From assembly GCF_016025525.2 (NCBI RefSeq), contig NZ_JACSGR010000006.1:62001-126000 (forward strand): a stretch of DNA of 64,000 bases. Direction: 5' to 3'. This document shows, in pieces, positions 9,407 through 16,970 of the stretch. Position numbers and translations under genes: made by a program. The notes below the pieces were generated by a model. That model was not told the origin of the DNA and did no database searches. It was given only the letters and a program-made list of their open reading frames with translations. This DNA is from Eikenella glucosivorans (lineage in GTDB: Bacteria > Pseudomonadota > Gammaproteobacteria > Burkholderiales > Neisseriaceae). How positions within the stretch are numbered: the first letter of the stretch is position 1; each line of letters begins with the position of its first letter.

Positions 9407-10600
9407 ATGAACCCGCATTTAGCCCAACTCCAGCCTTATCCCTTCGCCTGCCTGCGAGAAGCCATGCAAGGCGTGGACGCCCCCGCCGGCGTTGCGCCCG
9501 TGCCGCTGCAAATCGGCGAGCCCAAGCACGCCGCGCCCGCCGTGATCAGCGAAGCGCTCACCGCCGCCCTACCGCGCCTCGACGCCTATCCGCAAACCCT
9601 CGGCCTGCCCGAGCTGCGCCAAGCCTGTGCCGCCTTCCTGCACCGCCGCTACGGCCTCACGCTCAACCCAGACAGCGAAATCCTGCCTGTGCTCGGCAGC
9701 CGCGAAGCGCTGTTTTCCTTCGCACAAGTCGTGCTCGACGGCAGCGGGCAGACCAAGCCCGTGGTGGTGTGCCCCAACCCGTTTTATCAGATTTATGAAG
9801 GCGCCGCGCTGTTGGCCGGTGCCGAAACCGCCTTCGCCAACTGCACCGCCCCGCGCTTCCAGCCCGACTGGGGCAGCGTGCCCGAAGCCGTGTGGCAGCG
9901 CACCCGCCTGGTGTTCGTGTGCTCCCCGCACAACCCCTGCGGCAGCGTGTTGCAGCAGGCCGACTGGGCCGAGCTCTTTGCTCTGCAAGACCGCTACGGC
10001 TTCGTGATTGCCGCCGACGAATGCTATTCCGAAATCTACTTCGAAGGCGAAGCCCCCATCGGCTGCCTGCAAGCCGCCGCCGAGCTGGGGCGCGGTTTTA
10101 ACAAATTGATGATGTTTACCAGCCTCTCCAAACGCTCCAGCGTGCCCGGCCTGCGTTCCGGCTTCGTGGCCGGCGACGCTGCGCTGCTCAAAGACTTCCT
10201 GCTCTACCGCACCTACCACGGCAGCGCCATGAGCATTCCCGTGCAGATGGCCAGCATCGCCGCCTGGAACGACGAAGAGCATGTGGCCGCCAACCGCCGT
10301 CTGTATCAGGAAAAATTTGCCAAAGTGCTGCCGATTCTGGCGCAAGGCTTTGAAGTGGCGCGGCCGGATGCTTCGTTCTACGTGTGGCTGAAAGTGCCCG
10401 ACGGCGACGATTTGGCCTTCACCCGCACGCTGTGGCGCGAAGCCGCCATCCAAGTGCTGCCCGGCCGCTTCATGGCGCGCGACACGGCGCAGGGCAACCC
10501 GGGCGCGGGCTACGTGCGCATCGCACTGGTGGCGCCTGTGGCCGACTGCGTGGCGGCGGCGGAGAAGATTGTGGAGATCCGGCGGCGGTGTTATCCGTAG
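9407..10600 (+). CDS. dapC: succinyldiaminopimelate transaminase
   Basis: Class I/II PLP-dependent aminotransferase of the succinylase branch of lysine and diaminopimelate synthesis. MNPHLAQLQPYPFACLREAM and IGEPKHAAPAV match neisserial DapC. NPFYQIYEGA, SPHNPCGSV and the Schiff-base lysine segment FTSLSKRSSVPGLRSGF are all present. The frame is open back to 9353, but the ATG at 9407 gives the family's normal N-terminus and 397 residues. It stands alone, followed by an uptake-sequence hairpin. Confidence 0.93.
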   Translation: MNPHLAQLQPYPFACLREAMQGVDAPAGVAPVPLQIGEPKHAAPAVISEALTAALPRLDAYPQTLGLPELRQACAAFLHRRYGLTLNPDSEILPVLGSREALFSFAQVVLDGSGQTKPVVVCPNPFYQIYEGAALLAGAETAFANCTAPRFQPDWGSVPEAVWQRTRLVFVCSPHNPCGSVLQQADWAELFALQDRYGFVIAADECYSEIYFEGEAPIGCLQAAAELGRGFNKLMMFTSLSKRSSVPGLRSGFVAGDAALLKDFLLYRTYHGSAMSIPVQMASIAAWNDEEHVAANRRLYQEKFAKVLPILAQGFEVARPDASFYVWLKVPDGDDLAFTRTLWREAAIQVLPGRFMARDTAQGNPGAGYVRIALVAPVADCVAAAEKIVEIRRRCYP

Positions 10601-10632
10601 GCGGTTTGCTGAAATACAGACAGAATAAAGAA

Positions 10633-10666
10633 AGAGGCTACCTGAAAAAATTTTCAGGTAGCCTTA
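10633..10666. terminator. inverted uptake-sequence pair after dapC
   Basis: AGGCTACCTGAA (10635-10646) and its complement (10653-10664) are separated by six bases, giving a tight hairpin with flanking A and T runs. It can serve dapC and the leftward MORN-like gene. Confidence 0.75.
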
Positions 10667-10712
10667 AATATTGATCTAATTGGCAGATATCAATCTGATA
10701 TAGGCGGGATAA

Positions 10713-10995
10713 CTATTTATCCCAATATTCCCAGTCTTCCAGTTGTTCTCCGTGCCGGTAAGTTCCTCTGGCAGCCAGACTGCCGTCATCATGATAATCT
10801 GTCCATGTTTCGTGTTCTGCGCCATGTTCGTAGTTTCCTTCCGAGGCTCTTATGCCGTTTTTATAGAAGGCTTCGAATAAGCCGTGCCTAATCCAATTGT
10901 TGTTCGGCGATAAGTATCGGGAGTAGCGGAATTTGATTTTTCCGCTTTCGTAAAAGATTTTGGCGAGATGGGGGAATGGTTACTTCTTGATTCAT
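10713..10995 (-). pseudogene. MORN-like (YwqK-type) repeat protein, frameshifted
   Basis: On the minus strand the ATG at 10995 starts MNQEVTIP. At the run of five C (plus-strand G5, 10970-10974) the sense frame is lost. Removing one C would continue as HLAKIFYESGKIKFRY and later LFEAFYKNGIRASEGNYEHG and YHDDGSLAARGTYRHG, ending at a TAG at 10713. The recurring YxxG-K and G-Y-x-x-G pattern is that of YwqK/MORN-repeat proteins, often named antitoxin-like without proof. The repaired product would be about 93 residues. It may be a true pseudogene, a slippage-prone gene or a sequence error. Confidence 0.65.
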
Positions 10996-11028
10996 GATCG
11001 GATTTTCTGTTTTTTAGCATGTGGCTCT

Positions 11029-11085
11029 TAAGGCTACCTGAAAAATATTTCAGCTTTGCTGAAGCTGAGGTTTTCAGGTAGCTTT
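11029..11085. terminator. imperfect inverted uptake-sequence pair
   Basis: AGGCTACCTGAA at 11031-11042 faces an imperfect complement at 11073-11083. Between them CAGCTTTGCTGAAGCTG forms a second small hairpin. It lies between the XRE gene end and the start of the frameshifted gene, both leftward. Confidence 0.55.
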
Positions 11086-11122
11086 TTATAAAAGAAGGGG
11101 TTCCACGTGCTTTGCCAATAGC

Positions 11123-11470
11123 TTATTTGCTTGGGGCGAGCGAATCCAAAAAGAACACCACGGCCTGCTTTTGCTGGTCGTTGAATTGCTGCCAGTGGAA
11201 GTCCAGCCGCGCCTTGAGTTCGTCGTTGTTTTTCGGTTTGCCGCAGCAGCCGATGAAAAACCAGTTGAGCGGTGTGTCTAAGATTTCGGCGATTTGAATC
11301 AGGTGGCTGAGGTTAATTTTGTTTTCTCCGCGCTCGTATCGGGAAAGCTGCTGTTGGGAGATGCCGATTTTTTCGGACAGGACTTCTGCGCTCATCTTGT
11401 GTTCCTTACGGCGCAGCTGGATGCGTTGGCCGACGGCGGCGTCGAATGCGGATGCGGTTAGTTGTGCCAC
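11123..11470 (-). CDS. XRE-family helix-turn-helix transcriptional regulator
   Basis: 115-residue DNA-binding protein of the Cro/CI type. The HTH lies at about residues 17-70: RIQLRRKEHKMSAEVLSEK, then GISQQQLSRYERGENKINLSHL and IAEILDTPLNWFF. The remaining 40 residues are charged with no second domain recognised. Upstream, repeated GAGT/ACTC motifs suggest autoregulation. No partner toxin or phage gene is adjacent, so the regulon is unknown. Confidence 0.85.
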   Translation of the reverse strand: MAQLTASAFDAAVGQRIQLRRKEHKMSAEVLSEKIGISQQQLSRYERGENKINLSHLIQIAEILDTPLNWFFIGCCGKPKNNDELKARLDFHWQQFNDQQKQAVVFFLDSLAPSK

Positions 11471-11488
11471 AATTCTCTTCTTTTTTGA

Positions 11489-11547
11489 TACTCAATGGGC
11501 GGATATTCTAAAGAGTGCTACTCAATAATAAATATCTTTTAAAGAGT
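11489..11547 (-). promoter_or_regulatory. candidate operator of the XRE regulator
   Basis: TACTC at 11489-11493, the perfect dyad GAGT-gct-ACTC at 11513-11523 and GAGT at 11544-11547 lie 19-77 bp upstream of the regulator's ATG, in an AT-rich stretch. The spacing suits an autoregulatory operator. This is inferred from pattern only. Confidence 0.4.
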
Positions 11548-11577
11548 AAAAATATTGAATTCACGCCCTTATAAAGT

Positions 11578-11592
11578 AATTGAATCCACTAT
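11578..11592. repeat. possible one-ended Correia element remnant
   Basis: AATTGAATCCACTAT matches 15 of 15 bases of the inner and terminal part of the Correia repeat at 57723-57828. No opposite end is visible nearby. The rest of the 11471-11748 gap shows the operator motifs and no further gene. Confidence 0.4.
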
Positions 11593-11748
11593 TGTTATCG
11601 GTTATCCTTGCTGCCGGGTGCCCTGCCCGAGCCATCAATATCAGCTTTCGTGATACCGGTTTATACGGAAATATGATTTCCGCTATTTTCCCAACCCCGT
11701 TATCATGCCTCCCAATTCAACTGATTCCACCTAATGAAAGGAAACATC

Positions 11749-12495
11749 ATGTCCCAGCTTCAAAACCAAACCGCTTTAGTAACCGGCGCAGGCAGCGGTA
11801 TCGGTCAGGACATCGCCGTCAAACTTGCCCAAATGGGCGCAAACGTGGTCATTACCGGCCGCAAGGAAGCGCCGCTGAAAGAAACCGCCGCGCTGCACGG
11901 CAATATTTCCTATATCGTCGCCGACGCGGGCAAAACCGAAGACGTGTCCCGCGTGCTTGCCGAAATCCAGCAAAAATTCAACCGCTTGGACATCATCGTA
12001 AACAACGCGGGCATGGCACCGGTTACGCCGATTGCCGAGCAGACGCTGGCCGAATTTGATGCCGTGTTCAACATCAACGTGCGCGCCGTGGTGGATTTGA
12101 CCACCCAAGCCCTGCCGCTTCTGAAAGCCAGCCGTGGCAGCATCGTCAATATCGGCTCTGCCGTCGCCAACCAGCCGCTGCCGAACATGTCGGTTTACTC
12201 CGCCAGCAAAGCCGCACTGAAAACGCTGACCTTTGTCTGGGCAAAGGAACTCGCCAAAGACGGCATCCGCGTGAACAACATCGCCGTCGGCCCGATTGAA
12301 ACGCCGATTTACGAAAAAACCGAACTCTCCGCCGAAGAAGCGCAGGCACACAAAGACCGCGTTACCTCGCTCGTACCGCTGGGACGCTTCGGCCTGCCCA
12401 AAGACATTTCCGCCATTGTCGCGCTTTTGGTTTCCGACGAAGGCAGCTTCATCACCGGCGCGGACATTGCAGTGGACGGCGGGTTTGGGATTTAA
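11749..12495 (+). CDS. short-chain dehydrogenase/reductase (SDR)
   Basis: Classical NAD(P)-dependent SDR of 248 residues. The cofactor motif TGAGSGIG lies at about 13-20, NNAG at about 85, the catalytic serine in NIGSAVANQ and YSASK at about 146-150. The C-terminus DIAVDGGFGI is typical. The frame opens at 11734, but the ATG at 11749 follows AAAGGAAA and gives the normal start. It opens a redox cassette running to 15.9 kb. The substrate cannot be deduced. The terminator after it is in another uptake-sequence dialect. Confidence 0.88.
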   Translation: MSQLQNQTALVTGAGSGIGQDIAVKLAQMGANVVITGRKEAPLKETAALHGNISYIVADAGKTEDVSRVLAEIQQKFNRLDIIVNNAGMAPVTPIAEQTLAEFDAVFNINVRAVVDLTTQALPLLKASRGSIVNIGSAVANQPLPNMSVYSASKAALKTLTFVWAKELAKDGIRVNNIAVGPIETPIYEKTELSAEEAQAHKDRVTSLVPLGRFGLPKDISAIVALLVSDEGSFITGADIAVDGGFGI

Positions 12496-12499
12496 AACG

Positions 12500-12538
12500 T
12501 TTTCAGGCTGCCCTAACTACCAAAAGGCAGCCTGAAAA
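12500..12538. terminator. inverted uptake-sequence pair in a foreign dialect
   Basis: TTTTCAGGCTGCC (12500-12512) pairs perfectly with GGCAGCCTGAAAA (12526-12538). The core AGGCAGCCTGAA is not the Eikenella form found nearly everywhere else in the window. It resembles the Kingella-type uptake sequence. It probably acts as a terminator and marks a transferred segment. Confidence 0.75.
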
Positions 12539-12565
12539 TCCGTTCACCGATTTGGAGAAAACCTG

Positions 12566-13111
12566 ATGAAAACCCTGTTCGTTTTATCGCACCCGACTTT
12601 TGACGAATCCTTCGCCAACAAAATCATCTGGCAGGAACTGCACGAGCGGATGCCCGAAGCCGAATTTGTCCATTTGGACGCGGCTTATCCGCACCTGCCG
12701 ATAGACGTGTCCAAAGAACAGGCACGGCTGGCGGCGGATATCATCGTGATGCAGTTCCCCATGTTCTGGTACAGCGTGCCCGGGCTGATGAAACGCTGGA
12801 TAGACGATGTGTTTGTGCACGGCTTCGCCCACGGTAGTAAGGGCAACAAACTGCACGGCAAGAAACTGATTTTGTCGTTCACCACCGGCGGCGCGGCCGA
12901 GCTGTACGAACGCGACAACTATATGGAACACACGATGGAAGAGTTCCTGTACCCGCTGCGCCGCTGGGCGAAACAGTGCGGCATGGAATGGCAACCTTAT
13001 GTGCATACCGACAGCCTGCCCTATATCGCCACCGAAGAAATGCGGGAGGAAATGGCGGAACGTGCGAAAGCCCATGCGGAAAAGCTCGCCGCGCAAATCG
13101 CCGCCCTGTAA
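12566..13111 (+). CDS. NAD(P)H-dependent oxidoreductase, flavodoxin fold (KefF/MdaB-like)
   Basis: 181-residue flavodoxin-like quinone oxidoreductase. KTLFVLSHPTFDESFANK is the FMN phosphate-binding start, and QFPMFWYSVPGLMKRWIDDVF is the conserved flavin and quinone-site segment. TTGGAAELY follows. Such proteins use FMN or FAD and NAD(P)H for two-electron quinone reduction. It is a close paralogue of the gene at 14921, sharing the PxxWYSVPGLMK-WID-VFVHGFAHGS block. An RBS (GGAG) precedes the ATG. Confidence 0.87.
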   Translation: MKTLFVLSHPTFDESFANKIIWQELHERMPEAEFVHLDAAYPHLPIDVSKEQARLAADIIVMQFPMFWYSVPGLMKRWIDDVFVHGFAHGSKGNKLHGKKLILSFTTGGAAELYERDNYMEHTMEEFLYPLRRWAKQCGMEWQPYVHTDSLPYIATEEMREEMAERAKAHAEKLAAQIAAL

Positions 13112-13154
13112 TGAGGCTACCTGAAAACTTTATTCCCTTTTATAAGGAGACTTT

Positions 13155-13898
13155 ATGAAAATTGCATTAGTCACAGGTGTAGGCCGCGTCGGCGCGTTGG
13201 GTTTTGAAACCGCCCGCCAGCTTGCCCGGCTTGATTTCCATGTGGTGCTGACTGCCCGCAAGGCAGGGCAGGCCGAAGAGCGGGCAAGAGAATTGCAAGC
13301 GGAAGGCCTGACCGTTACCCCGCTGCATTTGGACATTACCGATGAAGACAGCGTGCGCCGCGCCGTGGCATTTGTCCGCGAACGCTTCGGCAAGCTGGAC
13401 GTGCTCATCAACAACGCCGCCGTGCTGATGGAAAGCCCCGAATCGGATTTCAAAACCGATTTGGTATCGGCACGCAGCCAGTTTGACACCAATCTTTTCG
13501 GCACTTGGCGCATGGCGCAGGAATTCCACCCGCTGCTCAAAGCGGCGGGCAGCGCGCGCATCGTCAATGTATCCAGCGGTTCGGGTTCGTTTTGGGATTG
13601 CGGTTTCGGGCTGGTGAACAATCCGGGCTTTGAAATGGCCAAGTTCGGCGACGTGTCCATCGCGGCCTACCAGCTCAGCAAACTGGCCATCAACGGCCTG
13701 ACGCTGAAACTGGCGCAGGATTACCGAAACGACCACATCCTGGTCAATTCCATCTGTCCCGGGCTGGTTTCCACACGCCCCGACGCACCCGGACGCAGCC
13801 CGGAAGACGGCGCACGCAGCATTGTGTGGGGTGCAACCCTGCCCGACCACGGCCCGAGCGGGATGTTCTTCCGCGACGGCAAGCAACTGCCGTGGTAA
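13155..13898 (+). CDS. SDR-family oxidoreductase (carbonyl-reductase-like)
   Basis: 247-residue SDR. VTGVGRVGALGFETAR is a variant glycine motif near the N-terminus. INNAAVLM and NVSSGSGSF follow, and the catalytic pair is in AYQLSKLAING. NSICPGLVSTRPDAPG is the usual loop. The pattern resembles single-domain carbonyl reductases. AAGGAG precedes the ATG. A single Eikenella-type uptake sequence sits between it and the preceding oxidoreductase gene, suggesting co-transcription. The substrate is unknown. Confidence 0.85.
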   Translation: MKIALVTGVGRVGALGFETARQLARLDFHVVLTARKAGQAEERARELQAEGLTVTPLHLDITDEDSVRRAVAFVRERFGKLDVLINNAAVLMESPESDFKTDLVSARSQFDTNLFGTWRMAQEFHPLLKAAGSARIVNVSSGSGSFWDCGFGLVNNPGFEMAKFGDVSIAAYQLSKLAINGLTLKLAQDYRNDHILVNSICPGLVSTRPDAPGRSPEDGARSIVWGATLPDHGPSGMFFRDGKQLPW

Positions 13899-13920
13899 GC
13901 CGTATAGGGCAAGCAAACGT

Positions 13921-13989
13921 TTCAGGCGGTCTGAAAGCAGCCTGCACCTTTGAGCGTCGCATTACCCATTTTCAGTTTCAGGTAGCCTT
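13921..13989. repeat. mosaic of uptake-sequence dialects
   Basis: AGGCGGTCTGAA (13924-13935) is one base from the Neisseria AG form. AAGCAGCCTGCA (13935-13946) matches another Kingella-group dialect as I recall it. An Eikenella TTCAGGTAGCCT follows at 13978-13989, with a truncated partner. Three dialects within 70 bp is unusual. Confidence 0.7.
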
Positions 13990-14023
13990 TCAGGCTACCA
14001 AAAAAACTCAAGCAAGGAAAAAT

Positions 14024-14872
14024 ATGAAAACCTTTAAATTAAACAACAATATCCAAATCCCCTCTCTCGGTTTCGGCGTATTCCAAATCCCGCCCGAAGA
14101 GACCGAACAGGCCGTTATCGCCGCTATTAAAGCAGGCTACCGCCACATTGATACCGCGCAGGCCTATGTGAACGAAACCGAAGTCGGCTTGGCCATTCAA
14201 AACTGCGGCATCCCGCGCGAAGAACTCTTCATCACCACCAAAGTGTGGGTAGAAAACGCAGGCTACGAAGCCGCCAAAGCCTCGCTGGAACGCTCCTTAG
14301 GTCGTCTGAATCTGGACTATATCGATATGGTGCTGATACACCAGCCCTACGGCGACGTGTACGGCACATGGCGCGCGCTGGAAGAATATCAGGCGGCGGG
14401 CAAAATCCGCGCCATCGGCGTGAGCAACTTCACACCCGACCGCGCCGTCGATTTGGGTACGTTCAACCGCGTCATGCCGCAGGCCAACCAGATTGAAATT
14501 AACCCCTTCCACCAACGCATCGAACAAGTGGCACAATTGCAGGCGGAAAACATCGTCGTCGAAGCGTGGGCGCCGTTTGCCGAGGGCAAAAACGACATTT
14601 TCCGCAATCCCGTGTTGAGCAAAATCGGCGAAAAATACGGCAAATCCGTCGCCCAAGTCATCACCCGCTGGCTGATTGAACGCGGCATCGTCGTCTTAGC
14701 AAAATCCACCAAACCCGAACGCATGGCGGAAAATTTAAACGTCTTCGATTTTGAACTGACCGACGAAGACAAAGCCGAAATCGCCAAGCTGGACGGCGGT
14801 GCCAGCCAGTTTATCGACCATCAGACCGTGGATACCGTCAAATGGATGAAAACCCGCTTATTTAACGTATAA
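14024..14872 (+). CDS. aldo/keto reductase
   Basis: 282-residue NADPH-dependent AKR with a TIM-barrel fold. The catalytic tetrad is recognisable: Asp in YRHIDTAQAYVNE with the following Tyr, Lys in TTKVW, and His in LIHQPYGD. GVSNF, QIEINPFHQ and the cofactor segment VLAKSTKPERMAENLNVFDF are present. It resembles 2,5-diketo-gluconate/methylglyoxal reductases (DkgA/YvgN type), but the substrate is not fixed. The ATG at 14024 follows AAGGAAA; the frame extends upstream without support. Confidence 0.9.
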   Translation: MKTFKLNNNIQIPSLGFGVFQIPPEETEQAVIAAIKAGYRHIDTAQAYVNETEVGLAIQNCGIPREELFITTKVWVENAGYEAAKASLERSLGRLNLDYIDMVLIHQPYGDVYGTWRALEEYQAAGKIRAIGVSNFTPDRAVDLGTFNRVMPQANQIEINPFHQRIEQVAQLQAENIVVEAWAPFAEGKNDIFRNPVLSKIGEKYGKSVAQVITRWLIERGIVVLAKSTKPERMAENLNVFDFELTDEDKAEIAKLDGGASQFIDHQTVDTVKWMKTRLFNV

Positions 14873-14920
14873 TCTCGTACCGAACCTTTTTTCAACGTTT
14901 CACAACCCAAGGAATCTTTT

Positions 14921-15481
14921 ATGAAAAACGTACTCATCGTCTCCGGACACCCTGATTTGCAAAATTCCATCGCCAACGCCGAAATCCTAGCCGAAGTCGC
15001 CAAAGCCCTGCCCGAAGCCGAAATCCGCAAGCTCGACGCGCTGTATCCCGAGCGCCGCTTCAATATTGAAGCCGAACAGTCTGCCCTCTTGAAAGCCGAC
15101 GTGATCGTGTTCCAATTCCCCTTCTCTTGGTATTCCGTGCCCGGCTTGATGAAATTGTGGATAGACGAAGTGTTCGTACACGGTTTTGCTCACGGTTCGA
15201 ACGCCAAGCTGGCCGGCAAAAAGCTGATTATCTCCTTCACCACCGGCGCACCGGCCGCGGTGTACCAGCGCGACGGTTTCTTCAAACACACCGTGGAAGA
15301 CTACCTGCCCCAGTTTGAAACCACCGCCACCCTGTGCAACCTCGACTACCAAGGCGCCATCTACACCAACGGCATCGGCTACACTTCCCGCGACAACGAA
15401 GAAGCCATCAACGCCCAAAAACAAGAAGCGCGCCAACACGCTGCCCGCCTAATCGCCAAAATCAAAGAAATCGCTGTTTAA
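14921..15481 (+). CDS. NAD(P)H-dependent oxidoreductase, flavodoxin fold (second copy)
   Basis: 186 residues, the same family as the gene at 12566. Its features are NVLIVSGHPDLQNSIAN, QFPFSWYSVPGLMKLWIDEVF and TTGAPAAVY. It probably reduces quinones or related electrophiles with a bound flavin. The two copies differ through their C-terminal thirds, so they are not a very recent duplication. It lies 48 bp after the AKR and is followed by an uptake-sequence hairpin. Confidence 0.87.
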   Translation: MKNVLIVSGHPDLQNSIANAEILAEVAKALPEAEIRKLDALYPERRFNIEAEQSALLKADVIVFQFPFSWYSVPGLMKLWIDEVFVHGFAHGSNAKLAGKKLIISFTTGAPAAVYQRDGFFKHTVEDYLPQFETTATLCNLDYQGAIYTNGIGYTSRDNEEAINAQKQEARQHAARLIAKIKEIAV

Positions 15482-15489
15482 GCAGTAAA

Positions 15490-15518
15490 AGGCTACCTGA
15501 AAATTTTTCAGGTAGCCT
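15490..15518. terminator. inverted uptake-sequence pair
   Basis: AGGCTACCTGAA (15490-15501) and its complement (15507-15518) are five bases apart with T-rich flanks, just after the flavodoxin-fold oxidoreductase stop. Confidence 0.75.
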
Positions 15519-15566
15519 CCCTCGGAAAATTTTACCGAAACCCGTTTTTATTCAAAAGGAAACCCC

Positions 15567-15866
15567 ATGTACATCATCAACATCACCGTCAATGCTAACC
15601 TGCCCGCCGAACAACACGAAAAAATGTTCGTGGAGCACACCGAGTGGTTCAAAAAACACTTCCAAGCCGGAAAATTCCTGATGCTCGGCCCCTACACCGA
15701 CACCGACGCACACGCCGGCGTGATTTTCGCCCACACCGACAGCCGCGAAGAATTGCAGAAAATCCTGGAAGAAGACTGCTACTACCCGAACTCGGCCAAA
15801 TACGAAATCCGCGAATTCGCCCCCAAACTGATTGCCGCCAACCTGCCCGAATTTGCCGGCAAATAA
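15567..15866 (+). CDS. YciI-family protein
   Basis: 99-residue protein with the dimeric alpha+beta barrel fold of the YciI/DGPF family. MYIINITVNANLPAEQHEKMF, HTEWFKKHFQAGKFLMLGPYT and DTDAHAGVIF match the family, including the His and Asp thought to form the putative active site. The biochemical role of the family is not settled. An AAAAGGAAA ribosome site precedes the ATG. It ends the redox cassette and is followed by a strong hairpin. Confidence 0.85.
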   Translation: MYIINITVNANLPAEQHEKMFVEHTEWFKKHFQAGKFLMLGPYTDTDAHAGVIFAHTDSREELQKILEEDCYYPNSAKYEIREFAPKLIAANLPEFAGK

Positions 15867-15884
15867 GCAGGCAGCCTAAGCAAA

Positions 15885-15954
15885 ACGGCCGGAACCGCTT
15901 CTTTCAGGATCCGGCCGTTTTCAGGTAGCCTCTGCCGCTTAGAGGCTACCTGAA
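15885..15954 (+). terminator. hairpin terminator plus uptake-sequence pair
   Basis: ACGGCCGGA (15885-15893) pairs with TCCGGCCGT (15910-15918) followed by a T run. Directly after it TTCAGGTAGCCT (15920-15931) and AGGCTACCTGAA (15943-15954) form a second hairpin. Confidence 0.8.
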
Positions 15955-16030
15955 AACGTCGGCTTCAGCGAAGCCAACATCCGTCATCACTTGCCGCCCC
16001 GGTTTGAAGCGGGCGGCGGAAAGAAAAAAC

Positions 16031-16912
16031 ATGAACATCCTAATCGGCCTTCTGCCCGCCCTGTTTTGGGGCCTCCTGCCGCTGTGCGTTTCCAAAATCG
16101 GCGGCCGCCCGTCGCAGCAGATTATGGGCACCACCATCGGCGTGCTGCTCACCGCCATCGCGGCCAGCATCTTCTTCCTGCCCGTATCGGACAGCGCGTG
16201 GGCGTGGCTGATGTGCTTTTTGTCCGGCGCGTTTTGGGCGTTCGGGCAGATGAACCAGTACCGCGCCTTCACGCAAATCGGCGTGTCCAAAACCATGCCG
16301 CTGTCCACGGGCATGCAGCTGGCGGGCACTTCGCTGATGGGCGTGCTGGTGTTCGGCGAATGGGGCAGCGCGCAGCAGAAAATCATCGGCGCGGTGGCGC
16401 TCGCGCTCATCATCGTCGGCATCTGGATGACGACCAAGCAGGAAAACCCGCAGCCGGACGCGGGCGGCAATATGAAGGCGGGCATCATCACGCTGCTGGT
16501 CTCCACCGTGGGCTATGTCGGCTATTCCTTCTTCCCCAATTTCACCGACATCCCGGGCCAGGAAAAATTCCTGCCGCAGGCGCTGGGCATGGCCGTGTCC
16601 GCCGTGCTGCTGTCGCGGTTTGAGAAAGACGGCAGCCGCCCGTGGGACAAAAAAGTGCTGCAAAACCTGATTGGCGGCGTGATTTTCTCCGGCGCGGCAC
16701 TGACCTACCTGATTTCCATCGAACCCGCCCGCAACGGCGTGGCCACCGGCTTCACGCTGTCGCAGATGAACGTGGTCATCGCCACGCTGGGCAGCATTTT
16801 CCTGCTGGGCGAGAAGAAAACGCCGAAGGAAATGCGCTTCGTGCTCATCGGCCTGGCACTGGTCGTCATCGGCGGCATTATGATTGGCACGAATACCCCG
16901 CCAACACCTTAA
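16031..16912 (+). CDS. glcU: GRP-family sugar (glucose) uptake protein, GlcU-like
   Basis: 293-residue membrane protein with about ten hydrophobic segments of the drug/metabolite-transporter type. LLPALFWGLLPLCVSKIGG, FWAFGQMNQYRAFTQIGVSKTMPLSTGMQL and ISIEPARNGVATGFTLSQMNVV are GRP-family hallmarks. In Bacillus the GlcU protein is encoded directly upstream of glucose 1-dehydrogenase, and the same order occurs here (gdh begins 58 bp downstream). The start at 16031 gives the normal N-terminus; the frame is open from 16004. Uptake of glucose or a related sugar is inferred. Confidence 0.85.
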   Translation: MNILIGLLPALFWGLLPLCVSKIGGRPSQQIMGTTIGVLLTAIAASIFFLPVSDSAWAWLMCFLSGAFWAFGQMNQYRAFTQIGVSKTMPLSTGMQLAGTSLMGVLVFGEWGSAQQKIIGAVALALIIVGIWMTTKQENPQPDAGGNMKAGIITLLVSTVGYVGYSFFPNFTDIPGQEKFLPQALGMAVSAVLLSRFEKDGSRPWDKKVLQNLIGGVIFSGAALTYLISIEPARNGVATGFTLSQMNVVIATLGSIFLLGEKKTPKEMRFVLIGLALVVIGGIMIGTNTPPTP

Positions 16913-16925
16913 TCCAACCCGTTGC

Positions 16926-16937
16926 AGGCAGCCTGCA
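16926..16937. repeat. non-Eikenella uptake-like sequence
   Basis: AGGCAGCCTGCA lies between glcU and gdh and differs from the Eikenella form at three positions. It fits the foreign-dialect signals at 12.5 and 13.9 kb. Confidence 0.5.
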
Positions 16938-16970
16938 CTTTTCTCCAACCTGAAAAACAAGGAACTACCT

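Noticed and set aside
9569..10453. A 294-codon minus-strand frame opposite dapC
   Set aside because: dapC has full family motifs on the other strand. The antisense frame shows only His/Gly/Ala-rich sequence.
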